A DNA stretch of 59,211 nt from Gemmatimonadota bacterium (GTDB taxonomy: Bacteria; Gemmatimonadota; Gemmatimonadetes; Longimicrobiales; Gaopeijiaceae): assembly GCA_007125845.1 (NCBI GenBank), contig SLCK01000002.1:1-59211 (forward strand). Reading direction: 5' to 3'. A program made the position numbers and the translations under genes. Each line of letters opens with the position of its first letter. Positions within the stretch are counted from its first letter, which is position 1. This document shows, piece by piece, positions 1 to 9,060 of this stretch. Below the pieces are notes generated by a model. The model ran no database searches. It was given only the letters and a program-made list of their open reading frames with translations, and was not told the DNA's origin.

Positions 1-116
1 CGGGGGTCCGTGTCATGTACAGGGTGAGTCGCGGTCGTGGACGCGGTCGATCGGGGTGACCCGACGGCCCGGCGCCGGACGGGAGGGAAGCTCGGGAGTC
101 CCGCGACCCGGTCGCA

Positions 117-130
117 CAACGTGCACGTTG
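117..130. promoter_or_regulatory. Perfect 14-bp palindrome upstream of flp
   Basis: The sequence CAACGTGCACGTTG reads the same on both strands and ends 27 bases before the flp start codon. It could be an operator for a dimeric regulator of pilin expression, or a hairpin in the 5' leader. The palindrome is directly visible; its role is inferred. Confidence 0.45.
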
Positions 131-132
131 CA

Positions 133-148
133 TTGGCCGAAAGGCCGG
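133..148 (+). promoter_or_regulatory. GNRA-tetraloop hairpin next to the flp ribosome binding site
   Basis: GGCC-GAAA-GGCC (135-146), extended by two possible U-G pairs, forms a short stem closed by a GAAA (GNRA) tetraloop. It directly abuts the Shine-Dalgarno sequence GGGAGG (147-152), which lies 5 bases before the flp ATG. Such a leader hairpin could stabilise the abundant pilin mRNA or modulate ribosome access. The structure is visible; the function is inferred. Confidence 0.4.
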
Positions 149-157
149 GAGGTATCC

Positions 158-337
158 ATGGAGCAGTTTCTCAGGACCCTGTGGCAGGACGAGTCGGGGC
201 AGGACATGTCGGAGTACGCCCTGCTCGTGGCTCTGATTGGGATCGGGCTGGTCGTGGTCCTGGTCACTTTCCGAGAGGCGATCGAGGGCGTGTTTGACAG
301 AACCGGTGAGGTGCTCGCTGAGCACCCGGGTGACTGA
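158..337 (+). CDS. flp: Flp-type pilin (class IVb prepilin)
   Basis: A 59-residue major pilin precursor for the Tad/Flp pilus. The cleavage region is DESGQDMSEY: prepilin peptidase is expected to cut after Gly14, leaving Gln15 as +1 with Glu at +5 and Tyr at +6, the hallmark of Flp pilins. A single hydrophobic helix (residues 20-38) follows and forms the pilus core. The ATG was chosen because GGGAGG lies 5 bases upstream; longer upstream readings lack such a site. It is the first gene of the tad locus, and a strong hairpin follows it (361-390), consistent with pilin being made in excess over the assembly proteins. Confidence 0.93.
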   Translation: MEQFLRTLWQDESGQDMSEYALLVALIGIGLVVVLVTFREAIEGVFDRTGEVLAEHPGD

Positions 338-360
338 TCGTCTGCTGCCCAGCGGGATTC

Positions 361-390
361 GCGGGGGCGTGCAGTTGAGCACGCCTCCGC
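361..390 (+). terminator. Strong hairpin after flp (partial terminator or mRNA stabiliser)
   Basis: A 12-bp stem (361-372 with 379-390, one G-U pair) closes on a 6-base loop, 24 bases after the flp stop codon. No T-run follows, so it is not a classical intrinsic terminator. It may act as a 3' stabiliser or attenuator separating pilin from the downstream assembly genes. The remaining bases up to 539 show no gene. Confidence 0.5.
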
Positions 391-539
391 GGTCCCGCCC
401 CCGCTGGCCGCCGAGGGGCCAGCGCCCACACGGATTCGTAGCGGAGATCCGGAGTGAACGACCCGGCTGAAGAAACCACGGATCGACCGGGAACTCCCCG
501 CCCGATCCCACTCGCAACCGAACCGGGAGACCGACCCCG

Positions 540-1070
540 ATGACCGACTGGCTGATTGGAGGGACGCTGGCCGCGACGGCGATCGCCGCCGTCTGGTTCG
601 ACGTCCGGGAGCGCAGGATCCCGAACGCGCTCACCGTGTCGGCCTTCGTCATCGCGCTCGTCGCCCGCTCCTTCTTCGGTCTGCCCGCGCTCGGCTCCGG
701 CCTGGCGGGAGCAGGGCTCTGCTTCCTCCTGAGCCTCCCTTTCTTCCTGGCTCGTGGCCTCGGAGGCGGGGACGTCAAGCTGCTCACGGCCTTCGGGGCC
801 CTCCTGGGTCTCGAGCGGATCGCACCCGCCCTGGCCGTGACCGCTCTCGTGGGCGGGCTCCTGGCCGTGGTGGAGATGGTCCGCAGGCGAGCGATCGCCC
901 GCACCCTCTGGGGGGTGTACGCGATCCTCCGCTCCCTGGGCAGCCGGAGCTTCACGCGCTGGAAGCGGGAGGAGCCGCATGCCCCGATGACGCTGGACCA
1001 CCCCGACGCGGTCACGGTCCCCTACGGCATCGCGATCTCCGCGGGCGCGCTCTACGGGTGGTTCCTGTGA
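540..1070 (+). CDS. tadV: Prepilin peptidase (TadV/CpaA, A24 aspartic peptidase)
   Basis: A 176-residue polytopic inner-membrane protease expected to cleave the leader peptides of Flp and the TadE-type pseudopilins. Both catalytic aspartates are visible: Asp21 in WFDVRERRIPN after the first helix, and Asp78 in the GGGDVK motif (GxGD class). Its length matches the short TadV/CpaA type, which lacks the methyltransferase domain of PilD. It starts at ATG 540 after a 202-base gap from flp, and its stop overlaps the next gene's GTG start (GTGA), indicating translational coupling. Confidence 0.93.
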   Translation: MTDWLIGGTLAATAIAAVWFDVRERRIPNALTVSAFVIALVARSFFGLPALGSGLAGAGLCFLLSLPFFLARGLGGGDVKLLTAFGALLGLERIAPALAVTALVGGLLAVVEMVRRRAIARTLWGVYAILRSLGSRSFTRWKREEPHAPMTLDHPDAVTVPYGIAISAGALYGWFL

Positions 1071-1534
1071 GAGAGCGCGCCCGGATGCTCCCACGGCTCC
1101 GCGGGGACGGCGGCCAGGCGATCGTCGAATTCCTGATCGTCGTGCCCGCCCTCCTCCTGCTCGTGGTCGGCCTCCTCGAGTTCGGAACGGCGTGGCGGAC
1201 GAGCCAGGTGGTGACGAACACAGCCCGGGAGGGAGCTCGGATCGCAGTGCTCCCCCCGCCGCAAGGAACCCTGACCAACGTTCTCGACGCCATCGACGTG
1301 CGTCTCGCCAGTAGCGGCCTCGACCCCGCTCTCGCGGCGGTGGAGATCCTCTGCGACGCGGGCAGCGGGGCGGACTGCTTCGGGCCTGGACGAGCCGGGA
1401 CCGCGACCGACGTTCAGATCGAATACCCCCACACCTTCATCTTCCTCGGCCCCCTCGTCGGACTCTGGGGCGGCGAGGAAGACCGGTTCGGAACCGTCAC
1501 GATCCGCAGCAACATCGTGATGCGGAACGAATGA
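1067..1534 (+). CDS. tadE: TadE-like pseudopilin
   Basis: A minor pilin-like protein of the Tad secretion/pilus machine. Near the N-terminus the motif GDGGQAIVEF is a prepilin-type cleavage site (cut after Gly, Glu at +5), followed by one long hydrophobic helix. It then continues into the TadE-type sequence FGTAWRTSQVVTNTAREGAR. The C-terminal part is small and extracytoplasmic. GTG at 1067 overlaps the TGA of tadV, so it is preferred; GTG 1058 and ATG 1085 are alternatives. Confidence 0.88.
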   Translation: MRERARMLPRLRGDGGQAIVEFLIVVPALLLLVVGLLEFGTAWRTSQVVTNTAREGARIAVLPPPQGTLTNVLDAIDVRLASSGLDPALAAVEILCDAGSGADCFGPGRAGTATDVQIEYPHTFIFLGPLVGLWGGEEDRFGTVTIRSNIVMRNE

Positions 1535-1556
1535 CACTCAGAAGCGAGAGCCACCC

Positions 1557-2429
1557 ATGCGACGACAAGCCCTACTCCTGCTCACGCTGAGCCTGGCCGC
1601 AGGCGGGCTGGCCGCCTTCCTCGCCATCCAGGTCCTGCGCAGCCCCGAACCGTCTGCCGGCGACGGGGACACCCCTGCGGTCGTGCCCGTAGCGGTCGCC
1701 GCCCGGGACATGAACGTGGGCGTCCTCCTCACCTCCGAGGACATCCGAATGGTGGACTGGCCGGGCCACAGCCTTCCGGCCGGCTACAGCACGAGCGCGG
1801 CGGAGGTGGTGGGTCGAGGTCTCCTTACGCCCGTGGGCACGAACGAGCCCCTCCTGTCGAGCAAGCTGGCCGGCCCGGATGCGGGCGGCGGAATGCAGAT
1901 CATGATCCCGCAGGGGAGGCGCGCGATGTCCGTGCGAGTGGACGATGTGGTCGGGGTCGCGGGCTTCGTGCTCCCCGGAACCCGGGTGGATGTGGTGGTG
2001 ACGCTGGATCGCGGCACCAATCAGAGCGAGCCGGAAACCCGGGTCGTCCTGCACAACCTGGAGGTGCTTTCGGCCGGGCAGTCGATCGAGCGCAATCCCG
2101 ACGGCAACCCCGAGCAGGTGTCCGTGGTGACCCTGCTGGTCGATCCCGAGGAGGCCGAGAAGCTTGCTCTCGCCCACTCGAACGCCCGGCTCCAGCTCGC
2201 CCTCCGGAATCCGCTCGATCTCGACTCGATCGACTCGCCGGGGATTCGGGCGAGCCACCTCCTCGCGGGGCGCCCGGCGCCTCCCGCGCCCGTGGTTCGA
2301 AGCTCGGCCCCGGCACCCTCTCCGCCTCCGCAGCCGTCGCGACTCGAAGTCGAAGTCTATCGCGGGCCGGAGCGGAGCACCTCTACCGTGGACACCGCCA
2401 TCGGCGACAACGACCAAGAGGACGGATGA
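1557..2429 (+). CDS. cpaB: Flp pilus assembly protein CpaB/RcpC
   Basis: A 290-residue periplasmic/outer-membrane-associated subunit of the Tad secretin complex. An N-terminal signal anchor (residues 6-27) precedes an SAF domain (about residues 44-105, including VAARDMNVG and the ED pair of the family). The RcpC-like domain follows, with the segment ISVRVDDVVGVAGFV-type (seen here as MSVRVDDVVGVAGFV) and PGTRVDVVVT. The C-terminal 60 residues are Pro/Ser-rich and probably disordered. The stop codon overlaps the secretin start (ATGA), coupling the two proteins that act together at the outer membrane. Confidence 0.92.
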   Translation: MRRQALLLLTLSLAAGGLAAFLAIQVLRSPEPSAGDGDTPAVVPVAVAARDMNVGVLLTSEDIRMVDWPGHSLPAGYSTSAAEVVGRGLLTPVGTNEPLLSSKLAGPDAGGGMQIMIPQGRRAMSVRVDDVVGVAGFVLPGTRVDVVVTLDRGTNQSEPETRVVLHNLEVLSAGQSIERNPDGNPEQVSVVTLLVDPEEAEKLALAHSNARLQLALRNPLDLDSIDSPGIRASHLLAGRPAPPAPVVRSSAPAPSPPPQPSRLEVEVYRGPERSTSTVDTAIGDNDQEDG

Positions 2430-3898
2430 TGAGGACCGTTATTGGACATAGAAGAGGGGACGGAGCCGACTCCGGCCGACGGACACCCATCGGTTCGGTC
2501 GTCGCGGCGATCGCGGCGCTGGGCCTGCTCTTGGCCACGGCGCCGCCCGCCCACGGCCAGAACGGATCCCCGACACCGGCAGCGGCCGTCGCCTCCGCGC
2601 AGGCGCAAGAGCGGACCGTGATCACGGTCGCTCGCGGAAACTCGGAAGTGATCTCGCACCAGACCAACCTGGAGCGAGTGCTGGTCACCGATCCCGACAT
2701 CGCCGACGTGATCACCGTCACGGCCCGCGAGGTGGTCGTCAACGGGCTTCAGCCCGGCACCACCACCCTCCTCTTCTGGGATTCCGCAGGCCGGCGGCAA
2801 GCCTACACGATCCGGGTGACCGCCGACGCCGGCACCATCCAAGAGGAGCTGAGGAGGATGTTCCCCGACGAGACCTTCAGCGTCTCGGCGGTGGGCAACA
2901 CCGTGATCCTCACGGGAGAAACCACCGACGCCCAGGCCGCGGAACGAGCGCTCCAGCTCGCGGCCAGCCTCGAAGCGGAAGCCCACGTCCTCGACTACAT
3001 CGTGGTCCCCGATCGCGGCCAGGTCCTCCTCCAGGTCCGCATCGCCGAGGTGGACCGCAGCGCGCTTCAGGATCTCGGGGCCCACGTGACCCGGATCGAT
3101 CCGTTCCGGCCGCGGGGCGACGACGAGGGAATGATCTCTCCCGGCGGCGTGGTGCCCCCGCAGGGCTCCTTCCTGGAGTTCGACGGACCCGACCGCACGT
3201 TCTCGGATGCCGTGAACTTCTTCATGTTCCACCGCAGCTCCAACGTAAACGTGCTCATCCAGGCGCTCAGAAGCGCCGGGCACTTCCAGAGCCTCGCGGA
3301 GCCGAACCTCCTCACTCTGCCCAACGAAACAGCCTCCTTCCTGGCGGGCGGCGAGTTCCCCTACCCGGTCATGCAGCCGGGCGCGCAGGCGGCGGCCACC
3401 ATCCAGTTCCAGGAGTTCGGAATCCGACTGAACTTCACGCCCCAGATCACGAATTCGGGAGCCATACGGATGGAAGTCGAGCCCGAGGTCTCGACCCTCG
3501 ACTTCGCGAGTGGACTCCAGGTCGGCGGGTTTTCGATCCCGAGCCTTCTCACCCGACGGGCCCACACGGTGGTCGAAGTGCAGGAAGGCCAGACCTTCGC
3601 GATCGCGGGCCTCATGGACAACCAGCTCTCCGAAAGCGTGCGCAAGATCCCCCTCCTGGGCGACATCCCCCTCTTGGGAGCCCTCTTCCGGTCGACCTCG
3701 CATCGTCAGAATCGGACCGAGCTCCTCGTCCTCGTGACCCCCCATCTCGTCGGGCCGGACATGGAGGTTCCCGACCTGCCGACCGGCGAGCCCGGCACCT
3801 GGGAGTGGTTCGAGCAGATGCGGCCCGAGGAGCTTCCGGCTCCGGATGGGGGTGGAGCCGAACTCGGGGCCGGCGGCCTCGTTGAAGAGGACCGATGA
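2426..3898 (+). CDS. cpaC: Tad secretin CpaC/RcpA (outer-membrane channel)
   Basis: A 490-residue type II/III-family secretin forming the outer-membrane pore for Flp. A signal peptide (cut near AHGQ) is followed by the N-terminal pilus-assembly domain (about residues 65-135), a BON-like segment (about 135-190), and the secretin domain (about 270-455). The last contains LAEPNLLTLPNE, the ALFRS strand and the TELLVLVTPHLV lip sequence typical of the family. The last ~35 residues are acidic and Gly-rich. It begins at ATG overlapping the cpaB stop and ends in an ATGA overlap with the next gene. Confidence 0.95.
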   Translation: MMRTVIGHRRGDGADSGRRTPIGSVVAAIAALGLLLATAPPAHGQNGSPTPAAAVASAQAQERTVITVARGNSEVISHQTNLERVLVTDPDIADVITVTAREVVVNGLQPGTTTLLFWDSAGRRQAYTIRVTADAGTIQEELRRMFPDETFSVSAVGNTVILTGETTDAQAAERALQLAASLEAEAHVLDYIVVPDRGQVLLQVRIAEVDRSALQDLGAHVTRIDPFRPRGDDEGMISPGGVVPPQGSFLEFDGPDRTFSDAVNFFMFHRSSNVNVLIQALRSAGHFQSLAEPNLLTLPNETASFLAGGEFPYPVMQPGAQAAATIQFQEFGIRLNFTPQITNSGAIRMEVEPEVSTLDFASGLQVGGFSIPSLLTRRAHTVVEVQEGQTFAIAGLMDNQLSESVRKIPLLGDIPLLGALFRSTSHRQNRTELLVLVTPHLVGPDMEVPDLPTGEPGTWEWFEQMRPEELPAPDGGGAELGAGGLVEEDR

Positions 3899-5172
3899 GA
3901 CCCGCCGGCCTGTGGCGTCGGCTCGCCTCGGAGGAAAGGGGAACCGTCCTCGTGCTCGTGGCGGTGAGCCTGGTCGTCCTCCTCGGCATGGTCGCGCTCG
4001 CAGTGGACCTCGGGATCCTCTTCACGGCCCGGAGCCAGGCGCAACGGGCGGCGGACGCCGGTGCTCACGCCGGTGCCGGGGTCTTCATCGTCGCTCCCGG
4101 CGACGGGAACCTCGCCCGCGAGCAGGCCAGGACATTCGCGGAAAGCAACCCCGTTCTCCGGGGAGCGCTCGAGGTCCTGGATGGCGATATCGACGTGGAG
4201 ATCGCCGAACAGCTCGTCCGGGTTCGGGTGTTTCGCACCGAAGCCCGCGGGAACCCGGTCGCCACCTTCTTCGCCCGCGTCCTCGGAATCGAGACGGCCG
4301 ACATCAGCGCCGAGGCAGCGGCCCAAGTCTGGACCGCTTCGCAGGCGCAGTGTGTCCTTCCCATCGCGATTCCCGATCGTTGGTGCAAGAGCTGGACGGG
4401 GACCGCCTGCGCCGAGTATTCCGAGCCCACCGACGACTTCGAGCCCGGACACCACTACCAGCCCTGGGTGCAGAACGCGAGCGATTCCCCAAGCGAGTGG
4501 ACCTACAACACGAATTTCACAGGGTATTCCACCGGCGATCGCGGCAGCGTCGTGATCCTCCGTCCGCCGACGGGCGGGGGTGGGGGCGGACCGCCGGGTG
4601 GAGGAGGTCCTCCGGGTGGGGGCGCTGGCCCCCCAGGAGGAGGTGGGGGCGGCGGCACCTTCGGTCTCGAACCGTGGTGGAGCACCTTCGTCCGCTTGGG
4701 AACCTCGCCGAACGTGCCAAACACCGAGGCGATGATCCTTGATGATTGCGATGAGGGCGAATCGATGGGACTGGACGACGACCTGATCGTCAATCCCGGG
4801 GCCCAGGAGACCCTCGTCCTCCCCAACGGAGCCTTCCAGGAGCTCGTGGACCGGGACCCCACGGCCATCTGGAATCCCGGCGCGAACGGGGGCGCGGGGT
4901 GCGTCACCTCCGAGGGCAGCATGGTCTGCCGCGGGAGCCCGCGGTCCCGTGCAATCGTCCTCTTCGACCCCGAAGTCGGGCCCAATGGACCGGCCGGATC
5001 GGATCAGTTTCAGCCCTCCGGCTTCATCGGGGTCTTCATCGAGGAGGTGGTCAGCTCACCCGGGCCGAACCGACACGTGCGGGCACGCTTCACCGACGTC
5101 ACCGGCGTAGGTCCCGCCGCCAGAGGCCCCGGAAGCGGGTCGCTGGTCTCCACCCTGCGAATCGTGGAGTAG
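3895..5172 (+). CDS. tadG: TadG-like pilus protein with Gly/Pro-rich insert
   Basis: A 425-residue protein with a TadE/TadG N-terminus: SEERGTVLVLVAVSLVVLL, one membrane helix (about residues 17-40), then FTARSQAQRAADAGAHAG, the signature of the family. The extracytoplasmic part holds several cysteines and, at about residues 224-254, a low-complexity tract of Gly runs separated by Pro-Pro pairs. It likely anchors or stabilises the pilus base. The Gly/Pro tract is probably a flexible spacer and, being made of repeats, may vary in length between strains. No complete VWA MIDAS motif was seen, unlike some TadG proteins. Confidence 0.82.
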   Translation: MRPAGLWRRLASEERGTVLVLVAVSLVVLLGMVALAVDLGILFTARSQAQRAADAGAHAGAGVFIVAPGDGNLAREQARTFAESNPVLRGALEVLDGDIDVEIAEQLVRVRVFRTEARGNPVATFFARVLGIETADISAEAAAQVWTASQAQCVLPIAIPDRWCKSWTGTACAEYSEPTDDFEPGHHYQPWVQNASDSPSEWTYNTNFTGYSTGDRGSVVILRPPTGGGGGGPPGGGGPPGGGAGPPGGGGGGGTFGLEPWWSTFVRLGTSPNVPNTEAMILDDCDEGESMGLDDDLIVNPGAQETLVLPNGAFQELVDRDPTAIWNPGANGGAGCVTSEGSMVCRGSPRSRAIVLFDPEVGPNGPAGSDQFQPSGFIGVFIEEVVSSPGPNRHVRARFTDVTGVGPAARGPGSGSLVSTLRIVE

Positions 5173-5292
5173 CGGACCGATGCGATGCCGACGTCTCCAG
5201 ACATTGCCCCGGCGCCGCCCTTCCGCGCGGCGCAGCCGGCCGGCACCGCTGTTGGCCGGTCACCAACCCTCGCATCGGAAAGTGAGAGGAAC

Positions 5293-6546
5293 GTGAACGA
5301 GGAACATGTGACAGCTCAGGGTGCGCTCGTCGGAGCCGTGATCTCGACCGACCCGGAGTTCCAGAGTCGGTTCGCGGAGATCGTCTCCGCCGCCGGGGAG
5401 GTCGACATCGGCCTCACCGTGGAGGCCGCCTTCACGGCCATCACCGACTCGCACCTCGAGCGCCTCCGAGGGCTCGAAGCCGACGTCGTATTCGTCGACC
5501 TCGAGTCGGATCCGCACGTCGGACTCAAGTTCTCGGAATTCCTGATCGAATCCGGGATAGCAAGGGCCGTGGTGGGGGCCGGAAGCGCGGACTCTCCCGA
5601 GATCCTGTTGCGCGCAATGGAGGCGGGGGTGTTGGAGTTCCTCCCGAAGCCCCTCGAGTCCCGGAAGGTGGAAGGCGTGATCGAGCGCCTGCGCCGCAAG
5701 ACGGGAAAGGCCGCAGACCAGCAGACCCCCCGCCAACTCGGCCGGCTCCTCTCCGTCTTCAGTCCCAAGGGGGGCTCGGGAGCCACGACCTTCGCCGTGA
5801 ACCTCGCGGTGGCGATCCATCAGGTCTCCCGGAAGCGCACCCTCATCGTGGACCTCGACCTCGAGTTGGGCGAAACCGCGCTCCTCCTCGGAAAGGACCC
5901 GCGGTTCAGCAGCGTGGACCTGGTCCGCAACTACCACCGGGTCGACGAGGGTCTCCTCGCTTCGTACATCGAGCGGGACGAATCGGGCGTGGAGCTCCTG
6001 TCGGCCCCCTACCAGCCGGGGGACTTCGGCACCGTCGAGGGCGATCGGATCGGAAAGATCCTGGGCTTCCTCAAGGAGCAGTACGACTACGTGATCGTCG
6101 ACGTCCCGAAAACCTTGAACGCCGTCACCCTCCACGCCTTCGAGGCCTCGGACGGGATCTTCCTCCTGACGACCGCGGATCTCCAGTCGCTTAGGAACGT
6201 CACCCGCTCCCTGCCTCTCCTACAGGGCTTGGCGAGCGGGCGGGACGACGACTGGATCCGCCTGATCGTAAACCGGTTCAGCCCCTCCCATCCGATCCCG
6301 GTCTCCGAGGTGGAAAAGACGCTAGGCATGAAGGTCCACTGGACGCTACGCAACGACTACCGGGCGGTCCTCGATTCGATCAACGAAGGACGGCCGGCCG
6401 TCCTGGAAGGAAGATCGGCCTACGCCGAGAACGTGCGAAAGCTGGCCGCGGACATCACCGGAATCCAGACGGCTCCCAAGCCCAGATCCCGACTCTTCGG
6501 AGGCCTGGTGTCCGCCCTCAGAAACGGCCACGTAGATCGCGGCTGA
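5293..6546 (+). CDS. cpaE: TadZ/CpaE pilus localisation ATPase
   Basis: A protein of 417 residues from this start. An N-terminal atypical receiver domain (about 1-125) is followed by a MinD/ParA-type ATPase. The deviant Walker A is SPKGGSGATT (Lys159), with VDLDLELG as the switch/Walker region and DYVIVDVPK further on. TadZ proteins position the Tad complex at the pole or assembly site. GTG 5293 has AGAGG upstream; ATG 5185 is in frame but would add 36 low-complexity residues without a clear ribosome binding site, and GTG 5308 is also possible. Confidence 0.9.
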   Translation: MNEEHVTAQGALVGAVISTDPEFQSRFAEIVSAAGEVDIGLTVEAAFTAITDSHLERLRGLEADVVFVDLESDPHVGLKFSEFLIESGIARAVVGAGSADSPEILLRAMEAGVLEFLPKPLESRKVEGVIERLRRKTGKAADQQTPRQLGRLLSVFSPKGGSGATTFAVNLAVAIHQVSRKRTLIVDLDLELGETALLLGKDPRFSSVDLVRNYHRVDEGLLASYIERDESGVELLSAPYQPGDFGTVEGDRIGKILGFLKEQYDYVIVDVPKTLNAVTLHAFEASDGIFLLTTADLQSLRNVTRSLPLLQGLASGRDDDWIRLIVNRFSPSHPIPVSEVEKTLGMKVHWTLRNDYRAVLDSINEGRPAVLEGRSAYAENVRKLAADITGIQTAPKPRSRLFGGLVSALRNGHVDRG

Positions 6547-6596
6547 GCTCCGCGGTACGAGCATGAACACGAACCGGAACCCTGGATGAGAGACCG

Positions 6597-8009
6597 ATGA
6601 CCGACCTCAAGGATCGATTCCCGCGCAATACTCGGGTCGAGGCGAAGCCCGAGTCCGCGGAGGAGCCGAGCTGGAGTTCTCGAGGCCCGAACGCACCTGC
6701 CCCTCAAGGTGTTCCGGACGAATTCGCGATCTCCTCCGAGTTTCAGGAGATCAAGAGTAGGCTTCACCGCAAGCTCCTCGAGGGGTTGAACCTCGCCTTG
6801 CTCAGCCAGCGGAATCGCGCCGAGGCTGAGCAGGAGATCGCTGCGCTCGTCCGGCGACTCCTCGCCCAGGAAAACACGCCGCTCAACCTGGGCGAGCGGG
6901 AGCAGGTCGTGGAGCAACTCGTTCACGAGATCTTCGGTCTGGGTCCCCTCGAGCCGCTCCTCAAGGATCCGTCGATCTCCGACATCCTCGTCAACCGGCA
7001 CGACCAGGTCTACATCGAGCGGGACGGGAGGCTTGTGCCGACGGACATCAAGTTCAAGAACGATCGGCACCTCCTCCAGGTGATCGACCGGATCGTCTCG
7101 GCGGTTGGCCGCAGGATCGACGACTCGTCCCCGATGGTCGACGCGCGCCTGGAAGACGGATCGCGAGTGAATGCGATCATCCCCCCGCTCGCGCTCGACG
7201 GCCCGCACGTCTCGATCCGGAAGTTCCGACAGGACATCCTCTCGGCCGAGGATTTGCTTCGCAACGAAACGCTCACTGAGGCAATGCTGGAATTCGTCCA
7301 GGCGGCGGTGAGGGCCCGGCTGAACATCCTGATCTCCGGCGGAACCGGCTCCGGAAAAACGACCTTCCTCAACATGCTCTCCGGGTCCATCCCGCACTCG
7401 GAGCGCATCGTGACGATCGAGGACTCCGCCGAGCTCCAACTCCGGCAGCCCCACGTCGTTCGCCTGGAAACCCGTCCCCCGAACATCGAGGGAGAGGGCG
7501 CCGTGGGACAGCGCCAGCTCGTGATCAACTCCCTGCGCATGAGGCCGGACCGGATCATCATAGGCGAGGTGCGCGGGGCCGAGGCCCTGGACATGCTTCA
7601 GGCGATGAACACGGGCCACGACGGATCGCTCACCACCCTCCACGCCAACTCCCCCAGGGACGCTCTCGCCCGTCTGGAAACGATGATCCAGATGGCGGGA
7701 TTGAGCCTGGGCGAAGCGGCCATGCGCAGGCAGGTCGCCTCCGCGATCGACCTTGTGATTCACCTGGCCAGGCATTCCGACGGCGGGCGCCGCATCGTGA
7801 GCATCGCGGAGATCGTGGGGATGGAGGGGGAGGTGGTCACGATGCAGGACATCTTCCGATTCGAACGCCGGGGACTCGACCGGGAAGGGCGCGTGGTGGG
7901 AGCGTTCCGGGCCAGCGGCATCCGGCCCCGAGCCGCCGAGCAGCTTCAGGCCGCCGGTATCGACCTCGAAGAAACGCTCTTCACGGATCTCCGGCCGGAC
8001 GGCCGCTGA
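6597..8009 (+). CDS. tadA: TadA/CpaF secretion ATPase
   Basis: A 470-residue GspE/VirB11-superfamily ATPase powering Flp pilus assembly. The N-terminal half (about 45-215) is the CpaF-type domain with [20 protein letters not shown]. Walker A is GGTGSGKTT (248-256). The Asp-box and Walker B region is [12 protein letters not shown], followed by the His-box [14 protein letters not shown]. It sits between cpaE and tadB as in canonical loci and is presumably a cytoplasmic hexamer docking onto TadB/TadC. Confidence 0.96.
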   Translation: MTDLKDRFPRNTRVEAKPESAEEPSWSSRGPNAPAPQGVPDEFAISSEFQEIKSRLHRKLLEGLNLALLSQRNRAEAEQEIAALVRRLLAQENTPLNLGEREQVVEQLVHEIFGLGPLEPLLKDPSISDILVNRHDQVYIERDGRLVPTDIKFKNDRHLLQVIDRIVSAVGRRIDDSSPMVDARLEDGSRVNAIIPPLALDGPHVSIRKFRQDILSAEDLLRNETLTEAMLEFVQAAVRARLNILISGGTGSGKTTFLNMLSGSIPHSERIVTIEDSAELQLRQPHVVRLETRPPNIEGEGAVGQRQLVINSLRMRPDRIIIGEVRGAEALDMLQAMNTGHDGSLTTLHANSPRDALARLETMIQMAGLSLGEAAMRRQVASAIDLVIHLARHSDGGRRIVSIAEIVGMEGEVVTMQDIFRFERRGLDREGRVVGAFRASGIRPRAAEQLQAAGIDLEETLFTDLRPDGR

Positions 8010-8021
8010 GGAGGTGGTGCG

Positions 8022-9029
8022 ATGATGGAAGCCTTGGGAACCCTTGACCTCGTCCTGGCCGCCACGGTCTTCGCCACCGCGGCCCTGATCACCTTGTCGC
8101 TCGCGCTTCTCTGGGAGGCCGTCCGGCGATGGCTCAGGGAGCGCTCAGCGACTCAGGCGCTCCGCCGGATCGGGGACCGGGAGCACGACCGGAGCGAGGA
8201 CGCGCCCGATCGGGGGGAGCGACTGGTCGTGGAGGACCGCCCCCTCGGCCCCGCCTGGCTCGAACCGCTCCTTCTGCGCCTACCGCAGCGAGCGGATCTT
8301 CAGCGCCTCCTCGACCAGGCCGGCCTGCGGTGGAGCGTGGGATCCCTGATCCTCGCCTGCCTCGGAGCCGGCATCGGCATCGGATTCGCGGCCGCAGTCC
8401 TCGCTCGAAGCCCCCTCGCCGCCGTCCTCCTTGCCGCGGCTGGCGCCTACGTCCCCCTGGCCTGGGTGAAGCTCAAGCGGAGAAGACGTTTCCAGGCTTT
8501 CGAGGAGCACTTTCCGGACGCGATCGATCTCCTTGCAAGAGCGGCCCGAGCCGGACACTCCCTCGCCGCGGGGATTCAGGTGGTGGGAGAGGAGGCTGAG
8601 GAGCCCGCGGCGACGGAGTTTCGACAAATCTACCAGGAACAGCGCTTCGGACTCCCCTTCTCTGAATCCCTCCTCTCCCTGGCCGACCGCATGGATCTCG
8701 TGGACGTGAGGATCTTCGTGACGGCCGTCCTCATCCAGAGGGAATCCGGCGGGAATCTGGCCGAAAACCTCGACGGGCTCTCCGGCGTGATCCGGAGTCG
8801 TTTCCGTTTCAAACGCGACGTGAAAACGAAGTCGGCCCACGGGCGAATGACTTCCGTGGTCGTGGGACTCGCTCCTTTCGTGGCCGGCATCGGGATGTAT
8901 GCGCTCAACCCGGACTACATGACGCCGCTCTTCGTTGAGCCGTTGGGGCGTGCGGCGTTGGCCGTGGGCGCGGTGATGATGCTTGCCGGGTTCTTCGTGG
9001 TTCGCCGCATGGCGGACCTCCAGGTCTAG
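8022..9029 (+). CDS. tadB: TadB inner-membrane platform protein
   Basis: A 335-residue type II secretion F-domain protein. There is one N-terminal helix (about 10-33), a charged linker, two helices (about 106-150), the T2SSF domain (from FPDAIDLLARAARAGHSLAA through RESGGNLAENLDGL) and two C-terminal helices. With TadC it forms the inner-membrane platform on which TadA acts. AGGAGG lies 8 bases before ATG 8022; ATG 8025 is an equally possible start. Confidence 0.94.
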   Translation: MMEALGTLDLVLAATVFATAALITLSLALLWEAVRRWLRERSATQALRRIGDREHDRSEDAPDRGERLVVEDRPLGPAWLEPLLLRLPQRADLQRLLDQAGLRWSVGSLILACLGAGIGIGFAAAVLARSPLAAVLLAAAGAYVPLAWVKLKRRRRFQAFEEHFPDAIDLLARAARAGHSLAAGIQVVGEEAEEPAATEFRQIYQEQRFGLPFSESLLSLADRMDLVDVRIFVTAVLIQRESGGNLAENLDGLSGVIRSRFRFKRDVKTKSAHGRMTSVVVGLAPFVAGIGMYALNPDYMTPLFVEPLGRAALAVGAVMMLAGFFVVRRMADLQV

Positions 9030-9060
9030 GTCAAACAGGCAACGGGAGGCGCAGTCGATC

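Noticed and set aside
6420..7775. A 451-codon minus-strand frame opposite tadA
   Set aside because: It has no motifs and shadow-like composition; tadA on the plus strand is unambiguous.
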